This document shows, in pieces, positions 6,056 to 12,136 of a stretch of DNA of 12,136 nt. The notes below the pieces were generated by a model, which saw only the letters and a program-made list of their open reading frames with translations, searched no databases and was not told the origin of the DNA. The number at the start of each line of letters is the position of its first letter. The stretch's first letter is position 1. This stretch comes from a bacterium. Its GTDB lineage: Bacteria; Patescibacteriota; Patescibacteriia; Buchananbacterales; UBA6539. The stretch is taken from contig JAHFHR010000019.1 in assembly GCA_023246815.1 (NCBI GenBank), positions 1 to 12,136 of the forward strand, read 5' to 3'. A program made the position numbers and the translations under genes.

Positions 6056-7087
6056 ATGCCTATACGTATTGCCATTAATGGTTTTGGTCGTATTGGCCGA
6101 GCCGCTTTCAAGATTGCCCTTGAAAATAAAAACGTCCAAGTCGTTGCCATTAACGATTTAATGGACATCAAAACATTGGCGCATTTATTGCAATTTGACA
6201 CTGCTTATGGACAGTTTAAGAGGAAAATCCAAACTACCCGAGAAGGTTTGACTATTGATGGTGTCGTTATTCCGGTATTTTCAGAACGAGATCCAGCTAA
6301 GCTGCCGTGGAAGAAATTAAAAGTTGACGTGGTACTTGAGTGTACGGGTATTTTTAAAGAAAAAAAGACCGCGGGCGCTCATCTGACTGCTGGTGCGAGT
6401 CAGGTCATTATTTCCGCACCAGCCAAAGATGGTGCGACTCAAAGTTTAGTATCCGGGACTAAACATTCCGAGGACTGCATCAAGAAAAATAGTTGCGACA
6501 GCGTTATCTCAATGGCGTCCTGCACCACCAACTGTATTTCGCCGGTGATGCAAGTGCTGGAGTCAAAGTTTGGTATTGAGAAAGCAATGATGACCACCGT
6601 GCATGCCTACACTTCAACTCAAAGTTTGGTTGACGGTCCGCATAAAGACTTACGTCGTGCGCGGGCGGCCGCTCAAAATATTATTCCAACCGATACCGGC
6701 GCGGCTCGTGCAACAACTAGAGTGATTCCAAAAATTAATAATCTATTTGACGGTATTGCCTTGCGCGTACCCGTGATCACCGGATCGCTGTCTGATATTA
6801 CTGCAGTGTTGAAACGAAAAAAAGTAACTGCCGAGCAGATTAACGCTGCCTTTAAAGAAGCAGTGAAACAGCCGATGTATAAAGGTGTGCTGGCAGTATC
6901 AAATAAACCACTGGTGTCATCCGATTTTATCGGTGATTCCCATTCGTCAATTGTTGATCTTGAATTTACGCGAGTAGTTGGTGGTAATTTGGTAAAGGTG
7001 CTGGCCTGGTACGACAATGAGTGGGGATATTCAACGCGATTGGTTGAGATGGCAGCGCGTGTTGGAGCAGTTGCCAAGAAGCGTTAA
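6056..7087 (+). CDS. gap: Glyceraldehyde-3-phosphate dehydrogenase, type I
   Basis: This 343-residue enzyme oxidises and phosphorylates glyceraldehyde-3-phosphate to 1,3-bisphosphoglycerate, reducing NAD in the cytoplasm. The Rossmann motif INGFGRIGR is at residues 7-15. Asp34 in AINDL (31-35) is the usual sign of NAD rather than NADP preference. The catalytic site ASCTTNC has Cys156, with the paired His183 in TVHAYT. DGPHKDLRRARAAAQNIIPTDTGAA (193-217, read in parts) and WYDNEWGYS (318-326) are canonical. One departure is visible: the residue normally Asn in SNASCTTN is Met153 here. The length is normal for the family (about 330-345). No Shine-Dalgarno precedes the ATG. It heads a likely operon with the lipoprotein at 7119 and the glycosyltransferase at 7511. 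Confidence 0.97.
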   Translation: MPIRIAINGFGRIGRAAFKIALENKNVQVVAINDLMDIKTLAHLLQFDTAYGQFKRKIQTTREGLTIDGVVIPVFSERDPAKLPWKKLKVDVVLECTGIFKEKKTAGAHLTAGASQVIISAPAKDGATQSLVSGTKHSEDCIKKNSCDSVISMASCTTNCISPVMQVLESKFGIEKAMMTTVHAYTSTQSLVDGPHKDLRRARAAAQNIIPTDTGAARATTRVIPKINNLFDGIALRVPVITGSLSDITAVLKRKKVTAEQINAAFKEAVKQPMYKGVLAVSNKPLVSSDFIGDSHSSIVDLEFTRVVGGNLVKVLAWYDNEWGYSTRLVEMAARVGAVAKKR

Positions 7088-7118
7088 TTGGTGTGTACAT
7101 ATAACCTATAGCAGTGGT

Positions 7119-7505
7119 ATGAAGTTTCCGCGATGTATTATTTCTATATCAATTCTTGCTTTTGTACTTACGGCTTGTAACGTCCAGCAGAATTATGCTG
7201 TGCAGTATACCTTTACCAATGAAGTAACCACCGAGACCAAGGTTGAACAAACCAGCGATGGCATAGAGGTGACTATTGCTTTTGCTGATATTAGTTGTGA
7301 TTTTCAGAATCTCGGAGCCGTGTTGGAGCGGCAGAGTAGCGACTTTTTTTTGAGGATATCGGGCGCTGAAACATCAGAGCGGTGCAGTTCAAAATTCAGC
7401 GCCAGCATTTCTGGTATTCAGTCTGGTAGTTATACACTGCATGTGGTATATGACAAAAATGGTGAAATGCAGCAGGTGCTGACTAGAGATTTCACCGTAC
7501 AGTAA
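7119..7505 (+). CDS. Small predicted lipoprotein, unknown function
   Basis: This 128-residue protein starts with a classic lipoprotein signal: MKFPR, a hydrophobic core (residues 6-16) and the lipobox LTAC with Cys20. The mature part of 108 residues is rich in Ser, Thr and Val and looks like one beta-sandwich domain (about 28-128). Two further cysteines (Cys60, Cys89) could form a disulfide outside the membrane. I do not recognise the family. The ATG at 7119 is chosen over an upstream in-frame start at 7017 that would overlap gap and bury the signal peptide. It begins 31 bases after gap and ends five bases before the next gene, so it is likely part of the gap operon and may work with the neighbouring membrane enzyme. 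There is no Shine-Dalgarno site. Confidence 0.72.
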   Translation: MKFPRCIISISILAFVLTACNVQQNYAVQYTFTNEVTTETKVEQTSDGIEVTIAFADISCDFQNLGAVLERQSSDFFLRISGAETSERCSSKFSASISGIQSGSYTLHVVYDKNGEMQQVLTRDFTVQ

Positions 7506-7510
7506 TCGTT

Positions 7511-9091
7511 ATGCAACAGTTGCTTGCGAAATGGAAAATAGTATGGGAACACCGTACCATACCCCTGATGATCGGGGGTATTTTGGTAGTTGGGTTTTTA
7601 GCATATGTCAATATCTACAGTAATGAGTTTTTGTGGGATGATGAGTTCTTAATTCAGCGAAATGCCTTGGTTCAGGAACGCGGAGCATTTACTAAGATTT
7701 TTCAAAGTGGTAGTGGCGCGGGTGCTGGTCGGCTTGATGACCTCTACCGTCCATTGCAACTGGTGGCCTATAACGGCATTGTTTCAGTATTTGGTGTTAC
7801 TTCTTGGCCCTTTCATGCGTTTAATGTGGTACTACATCTTGCTAATGCCGTTTTGGTATTTTTTTTGATCCTCCTGCTGTTTGACAAACTATTAGTCGCC
7901 TTTTGGACAGCGCTTTTATGGGTAGTACATCCTATACATACCGAGGCCATTACCTATATCAGCGGCACCGCTGATCCGCTGTATCTGCTATTTGGGCTTG
8001 GCGCGATGGTGGCGTATGTCTGTTTTCGCAAGTACCATCGTTGGTGGTGTTATGGATTAGCGCTGGTGCTGTTTGTCCTGTCATTACTCTCAAAAGAGAT
8101 TGCCATCGTGTTGCCGATATTACTGTACCTATATGAATTTGTATTTCACGATGACGAAAAGACCTGGAAACCATATCTTTGGCCGACGCCGTTATTTTTG
8201 CTGGCACTGGTATACTTTGGATTTCGCTTAACGGTGCTTAATTTTGAGGGAGCACTGGGGCTCGTCGAAGCAGAAACAGTTTACGGCCAATCGTTGTTGG
8301 TTCGACTGTTTACTTTTTTAGCGGCGTTATTGTCCTACTACTCATTCTTGTTATTTCCGGTTAACTTACACTTTGAGCGACAGTTTCCGGTATTTACCTC
8401 ATTGTTTGCTTGGCCAGTGTTCACATCATTGGGAATTCTGATTGCGCTTGTTTGGACAACATTTGCTGCTGTTGTTCGGCGAAATTACTACGTGTCGTTT
8501 GGTATTTTATGGTTTTTTATCGCTCTCATCCCGGTGAGCGGTATTATTCCGGTCAACGCGTTGATTCTCGAACATTGGTTGTACTTACCCTCCATTGGAT
8601 TTTTTTTGATAGTGGCAATGCTGTTGTTCAAGATCCATGAACGAATCGGCTATTACCGATCAGTAGTCAGTCTGGCCGTGGTGGTCCTGTTGTTTATTTT
8701 GTTGAGCTTGACGTTAGCACGCAACATTGATTGGCGCGATCCGATTACCTTTTACAACAACATTCTGTCGTACGGTCCAAGTACGGCTCGGGTGCATAAT
8801 AATTTGGCGATGGCGTATGATGATCATGGAAATACTATTTCCGCTGAGCGTCATTATCAAGCGGCGATACAGATGAGCGATAGATATGCTGAAACGCGCT
8901 ACAATCTTGGACTTTTGTATGCACGCTCGGGACAGTTTGATGCAGCGATTGAGCAACTGGAGCACAGCATTGAGATTAATCCCAATTTTTTCTTTGCACA
9001 TCGATTACTTGGGCAAATCTATCAGCAGCTTAGAAAAGAGGAACTGGCGGAGCAGTACTTTAGGCAAGCCGAAGCGATTGAGTTGTACTAA
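7511..9091 (+). CDS. GT-C family membrane glycosyltransferase with C-terminal TPRs (TMTC-like)
   Basis: This 526-residue protein has around ten hydrophobic segments between residues 15 and 402, then about three TPR repeats (about 426-459, 460-493 and 494-526). The membrane part carries the layout of the TMTC/GT-C group: an acidic pair after the first membrane segment (FLWDDEF, Asp43-Asp44, the expected catalytic or metal site on the outer side), YRPL (79-82), HPIHTEAITYISGTADPL (140-157), LLSKE (192-196) and EHWLYLP (354-360). Such enzymes move a sugar from a polyprenyl-phosphate donor to an acceptor outside the cytoplasmic membrane, and eukaryotic TMTCs O-mannosylate proteins. The TPRs may present the acceptor. 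Donor and acceptor are unknown here. The ATG lies five bases after the preceding lipoprotein gene, so it is operonic with gap. There is no Shine-Dalgarno site. Confidence 0.83.
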   Translation: MQQLLAKWKIVWEHRTIPLMIGGILVVGFLAYVNIYSNEFLWDDEFLIQRNALVQERGAFTKIFQSGSGAGAGRLDDLYRPLQLVAYNGIVSVFGVTSWPFHAFNVVLHLANAVLVFFLILLLFDKLLVAFWTALLWVVHPIHTEAITYISGTADPLYLLFGLGAMVAYVCFRKYHRWWCYGLALVLFVLSLLSKEIAIVLPILLYLYEFVFHDDEKTWKPYLWPTPLFLLALVYFGFRLTVLNFEGALGLVEAETVYGQSLLVRLFTFLAALLSYYSFLLFPVNLHFERQFPVFTSLFAWPVFTSLGILIALVWTTFAAVVRRNYYVSFGILWFFIALIPVSGIIPVNALILEHWLYLPSIGFFLIVAMLLFKIHERIGYYRSVVSLAVVVLLFILLSLTLARNIDWRDPITFYNNILSYGPSTARVHNNLAMAYDDHGNTISAERHYQAAIQMSDRYAETRYNLGLLYARSGQFDAAIEQLEHSIEINPNFFFAHRLLGQIYQQLRKEELAEQYFRQAEAIELY

Positions 9092-9133
9092 TGCTCGTAT
9101 CGCCACCATCAATTTAGGACTCATGACAATTTG

Positions 9134-9142
9134 TGTTATAAT
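9134..9142 (+). promoter_or_regulatory. Extended -10 promoter of pgk, almost at the start codon
   Basis: TG, one base and a perfect TATAAT (9134-9142) form an extended -10; the best -35 candidate, TTAGGA (9114-9119), is poor. Transcription starting six or seven bases downstream falls at about 9149, leaving a leader of zero to three bases before the ATG at 9152. Confidence 0.65.
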
Positions 9143-9151
9143 AAAATTGTT

Positions 9152-10384
9152 ATGAAGCTTAAATCTATTCGCAGTGTCGTACAACTAAAAGGAAAAACCG
9201 TGTTATACAGAACGGCCTACGATGTACCCTTAAAAAAATCAGGGACTGGTATGGTGGTGGCTGATGATCGGCGTATCACTGAGAGTTTGCCGACGCTGCG
9301 TTATTTGTTGAAAAAACAGTGCAAAATTGTGGTGATGCCGGGGTGGCTTGGCCGACCTGATGGTAAGGTCGTTGAAAGCCTAAAAATGGATCCGGTTGCT
9401 CGAGCACTTGCTAGGCTGATCAAAAAACCTGTCACTAAACTTGATGACTGTGTTGGTCCGGTAGTATCACGGGCAATCAGTAAAATGAAAAATGGTCAGA
9501 TTGTCATGCTTGAGAACACCCGTTTTTATCCGGAAGAAATGGCGGACAACAAGCTGTTTGCGGCGCTACTGGTTCAGGGAATGGATCTAATCTGTTTTGA
9601 TGCCTTTGGGCACATTCATCGTGTTCATGCCTCAACGACTGGTATTACCAAGTTGTTACCCAGCTACGCCGGTTTGCTGATGGAAAAAGAAATCAATGAA
9701 TTGTCAAAAGTAACCACCAAACCGAAACGACCAATGGTGGTAGTGATGGGTGGTGCTAAAATTTCCGATAAGATTCACGTGCTTACTACATTGGTCAAAC
9801 ACGCTGACCGTGTGCTTATTGGAGGTGGTTTGGCTAACGTGTTTCTGAAAGCTCAAGGGGTCGCGGTTGGCAAATCATACCTTGAAGATGTGTTTGTTGA
9901 CTCCGCTCAGAGAAAAAAAGTAAACACTATTGATTTGGCACGGGCATTGCTTAAGCAGTATAAAAATAAAATCATCATCCCGACTGACTTGGTAGCTGGT
10001 AGTAAGGTAGATGCGCGCGCTGCTACCGCGGTGGTAGATGTTGCTGCCGGACAGCATATACGCAGTGATTGGATGTTTCTTGATATCGGACCCAAGACTG
10101 TTGCGCAGTATGTTACAGAAATCAAACGCGCTAAAACTATTTTTTTTAACGGTCCGATGGGGGTGTTTGAACTGAAGTTATTTGGAATGGGGACAGAGAA
10201 AATTGCCCGCGCCATTGGACAGTCTCCTGGTACAACCATTGTCGGTGGCGGGGATACTGAAATTGTTGCTGATAAATATCAACTTGAAAAAAAGTTTAGT
10301 CATGTCTCAACTGGCGGTGGTGCCAGTATGGCCTTCTTGGCTGGTGCCACGTTACCCGTGTTAGAAAAATTAATTAAAAAATAA
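9152..10384 (+). CDS. pgk: Phosphoglycerate kinase with an altered 3-phosphoglycerate site
   Basis: PGK makes ATP and 3-phosphoglycerate from 1,3-bisphosphoglycerate and ADP in glycolysis. The 410-residue length is normal. The C-terminal nucleotide domain is canonical: GGAKISDK (200-207), GGGLANVFLKAQG (224-236), DIGPKTV (311-317), NGPMGVFE (333-340), GGGDTE (365-370) and STGGGAS (386-392). In the N-domain, Arg41, LGRP (66-69), ENTRFYPEE (121-129) and HRVHAS (156-161) are kept. The conserved RVDFNVP motif, however, reads RTAYDVP (20-26), so the substrate-binding Asp and Asn become Ala22 and Asp24. The SHLGRP histidine is replaced by Trp65. These positions normally contact 3-phosphoglycerate. 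The ATG at 9152 is chosen over TTG 9131, which lies upstream of the predicted transcription start. It is followed after 27 bases by the SIMPL gene. Confidence 0.93.
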   Translation: MKLKSIRSVVQLKGKTVLYRTAYDVPLKKSGTGMVVADDRRITESLPTLRYLLKKQCKIVVMPGWLGRPDGKVVESLKMDPVARALARLIKKPVTKLDDCVGPVVSRAISKMKNGQIVMLENTRFYPEEMADNKLFAALLVQGMDLICFDAFGHIHRVHASTTGITKLLPSYAGLLMEKEINELSKVTTKPKRPMVVVMGGAKISDKIHVLTTLVKHADRVLIGGGLANVFLKAQGVAVGKSYLEDVFVDSAQRKKVNTIDLARALLKQYKNKIIIPTDLVAGSKVDARAATAVVDVAAGQHIRSDWMFLDIGPKTVAQYVTEIKRAKTIFFNGPMGVFELKLFGMGTEKIARAIGQSPGTTIVGGGDTEIVADKYQLEKKFSHVSTGGGASMAFLAGATLPVLEKLIKK

Positions 10385-10411
10385 TTCATTTATTCAATAA
10401 CTAATAAACAT

Positions 10412-11197
10412 ATGGAGTTAAACAAAGATCAACAAACAGTTAAACTACGACCAGCTGGTTGGGCATTGGTCATGATGACTTTGGTCGCACTGACCCTGAT
10501 TACGTACTTGGTCGCACTGACCCGCAACGAATTTGCAAAACATAACTATATTGGACGCAGCGATCAGCAAGTATACACCATTACCATTTCCGGTGAGGGA
10601 GAAGTGGCTGCTACTCCAGACATTGCTCAGATTAATTTGGGCGTGACCACTGAGCGCAAGGATGTGGCCGAGGCACAGCAGGAAAATAGTGATAAAATGA
10701 ATAATCTCATCACGCAGCTCAAGGGACTCAATGTTGCGGCTGAGGATATCAAAACCACCAACTACAGTATTTACCCACTGTATAATTACTTTCCAGATCG
10801 ACCGCAAGAGTTACGCGGGTACGAAGTATCACAGTCAGTAACCGTGAAAATTCGTGATCTTGATAAGATTAGTGATGTCTTGGCGCTGGCTGGACCAACG
10901 GGTGTGAATCAAGTTGGTGGGTTATCTTTTACTATTGATGATCCGGAAGAGCTGAAGCAGCAGGCTCGCGAAGAAGCATTGAAAAATGCCAAGACTAAAG
11001 CTGAAAGTCTGGCTAGTATCGCCGGTGTCAGGCTTGGTCGTTTAGTGTCATTTAGTGAAGACTTTTATGGCGCTCCGGTGCCGGTGTATCGTGATTTTGC
11101 CGCTGGGCAAGGCTACGGCGGGGGTGGAGCACCAACCGTTGAGCCGGGCTCACAAGATGTAATCGTGAATGTTACCGTAACGTACGAAGTCTTGTAA
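10412..11197 (+). CDS. Membrane-anchored SIMPL domain protein (DUF541, YggE-like)
   Basis: The protein has 261 residues: a cytoplasmic N-terminus, one membrane segment (about 16-37), then a SIMPL/DUF541 domain (about 53-261). The pattern is typical: ITISGEGEVAATPDIAQINLGV in parts (57-78), EDIKTTNYSIYPLYNY (111-126), GYEVSQSVTVKIRDLDKI (136-153), ANxV-like GVNQVGGLSFTIDD (164-177) and the helix AREEALKNAKTKAESLA (185-201). A Gly-rich loop, GQGYGGGGAP (232-241), precedes the last strand. The family forms oligomers at the envelope; E. coli YggE has been linked with oxidative stress, but the molecular activity is not established. It follows pgk by 27 bases with no terminator, so it is probably co-transcribed. 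There is no Shine-Dalgarno site. Confidence 0.9.
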   Translation: MELNKDQQTVKLRPAGWALVMMTLVALTLITYLVALTRNEFAKHNYIGRSDQQVYTITISGEGEVAATPDIAQINLGVTTERKDVAEAQQENSDKMNNLITQLKGLNVAAEDIKTTNYSIYPLYNYFPDRPQELRGYEVSQSVTVKIRDLDKISDVLALAGPTGVNQVGGLSFTIDDPEELKQQAREEALKNAKTKAESLASIAGVRLGRLVSFSEDFYGAPVPVYRDFAAGQGYGGGGAPTVEPGSQDVIVNVTVTYEVL

Positions 11198-11217
11198 TTT
11201 TGGGTAGTCATTCTATT

Positions 11218-11247
11218 TTGTCAAGCTTGGTATGACGCCACTAAAAT
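11218..11247 (+). promoter_or_regulatory. Promoter of eno
   Basis: TTGTCA (11218-11223) and TAAAAT (11242-11247), each one base off consensus, are 18 bases apart. The start would be near 11254, with a leader of about 13 bases and no Shine-Dalgarno site. Confidence 0.6.
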
Positions 11248-11266
11248 GTAGAACATAAAAATTCTT

Positions 11267-12136
11267 ATGGCAAAAATAAAATCAATGAACGCCCTAGAAA
11301 TTTTGGACTCGCGCGGTAATCCAACCGTACGAGTCCAAGCGACGCTTTCAGATGGCACGGTGGCTTCGGCTGCAGTGCCATCTGGCGCGTCTACGGGAGT
11401 GCACGAAGCCTTAGAGTTACGCGATGGTGATACGAAGCGTTACGGTGGTAAGGGTGTACAGCAAGCAGTAGCTAACGTCAACAAAATGATTGTGCCGAAA
11501 CTTAAAGGCATGGATGTGAATAAGCAACGTCAGATTGATAGTATAATGTTGGCACTGGATGGTACCAAAAATAAATCAAAGCTTGGCGCGAATGCTATCC
11601 TGGGTGTGTCTTTGGCCGTAGCACATGCAGCAGCACTATCAAACAAATTGCCTTTGTACAAGCACCTGAGAAAAGTTTTTAATCTAAAATACAGCGGTTA
11701 CACCTTACCAATTCCGACCATGAACGTCTTAAACGGTGGTGCGCACGCCGACTGGATTTTAGATTTTCAGGAGTACATGATTGTACCCATGCAAAAAACT
11801 TTTAAAGAACGCTTGCGCTGTGGTTCGGAAGTCTTTCATGCGCTCGGTAAGCTGCTCAAAAAACAGGGCTACAGTATTTTGAAAGGCGATGAAGGCGGAT
11901 ATGCTCCCGCGCTTAAAAATAATGAAAAAGCTTTGCAGCTATTGTTGCAGGCGATTACAGCGGCTGGCTATGTCCCCGGCAAAGATGTTAATTTAGCCAT
12001 GGATCCGGCGACATCTGAGTTTTATGACGAGCAGAAAAAAGTCTACTCGATGAAGGTAGATAAAAAAACCAGAACCTCAGCTCAAATGATTGAAATGTGG
12101 AGCGCACTCGTGAACAAGTATCCGATTATCTCTTTA
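11267..12136 (+). CDS. eno: Enolase, N-terminal two thirds, cut by window edge
   Basis: Enolase converts 2-phosphoglycerate to phosphoenolpyruvate with Mg2+. The window holds 290 residues of an expected 420-430. Visible landmarks: LDSRGNPTV (13-21), the mobile catalytic loop SGASTG (39-44), LGANAILGVSLA (106-117), NGGAHAD (156-162, active-site His159), QE (168-169), GDEGGYAP (207-214, proton-transfer Glu209) and the Mg ligand Asp246 in AMDPATSEFYD (245-254 and next). The frame stops at the edge just before the expected IEDG motif; the catalytic Lys residues lie beyond. Every key residue that can be seen is present, so the enzyme should be active. It is placed downstream of pgk and the SIMPL gene and has its own promoter. 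Confidence 0.96.
   Translation, partial: MAKIKSMNALEILDSRGNPTVRVQATLSDGTVASAAVPSGASTGVHEALELRDGDTKRYGGKGVQQAVANVNKMIVPKLKGMDVNKQRQIDSIMLALDGTKNKSKLGANAILGVSLAVAHAAALSNKLPLYKHLRKVFNLKYSGYTLPIPTMNVLNGGAHADWILDFQEYMIVPMQKTFKERLRCGSEVFHALGKLLKKQGYSILKGDEGGYAPALKNNEKALQLLLQAITAAGYVPGKDVNLAMDPATSEFYDEQKKVYSMKVDKKTRTSAQMIEMWSALVNKYPIISL

Noticed and set aside
7017..7118. Longer N-terminus for the lipoprotein at 7119
   Set aside because: It would overlap gap by about 70 bases and place the signal peptide in the middle of the protein; ATG 7119 gives a clean lipoprotein signal.
9131..9151. TTG start for pgk
   Set aside because: It overlaps the -10 box and lies upstream of the predicted transcript; PGK alignment begins at the ATG 9152.

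Overview
The window is a stretch of a bacterial chromosome that reads like a small-genome member of the Candidate Phyla Radiation (Patescibacteria), probably of the Parcubacteria kind. The clues are a short EF-Ts, almost no Shine-Dalgarno sequences, promoters very close to start codons, AT-rich junctions, lipoproteins and membrane proteins of no well-known family placed between housekeeping genes, and all eleven complete genes ending in TAA or TAG. This assignment is an inference; no rRNA is present to settle it. The standard code fits: no reading frame needs TGA as a sense codon.

Layout, left to right. On the minus strand the window opens with the N-terminal part of gyrB (cut by the left edge). 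It diverges from a plus-strand gene for a single-pass membrane protein of unknown function that ends in a hairpin terminator. Then comes a self-contained transcription unit (about 1954-3136): a consensus promoter, a roughly 110-base leader with three successive hairpins, a strong ribosome binding site, a 323-residue orphan protein with higher GC than its neighbours, and a strong terminator. Next is the rpsB-tsf translation operon, with its own consensus promoter and a structured leader, continuing into two lipoprotein genes (one resembling chagasin-type I42 inhibitors, one with Gmad2 and GerMN domains).

The right half carries the lower-glycolysis enzymes, interleaved with envelope genes: gap, a small lipoprotein, and a GT-C/TMTC-like membrane glycosyltransferase with C-terminal TPRs; then pgk with a SIMPL (DUF541/YggE-like) membrane-anchored protein; then enolase (cut by the right edge). 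GAPDH, PGK and enolase would carry glyceraldehyde-3-phosphate towards phosphoenolpyruvate, with phosphoglycerate mutase missing from the window.

Most worth a second look: the orphan cassette with its three-hairpin leader and promoter blocks that resemble each other on both sides; the PGK whose conserved 3-phosphoglycerate-binding residues in the N-domain are replaced while the nucleotide half is intact; the possible regulatory leader of rpsB; and the probably leaderless pgk message. No CRISPR array, insertion sequence, tRNA or rRNA gene is visible, and there is no gene-free stretch over 300 bases.
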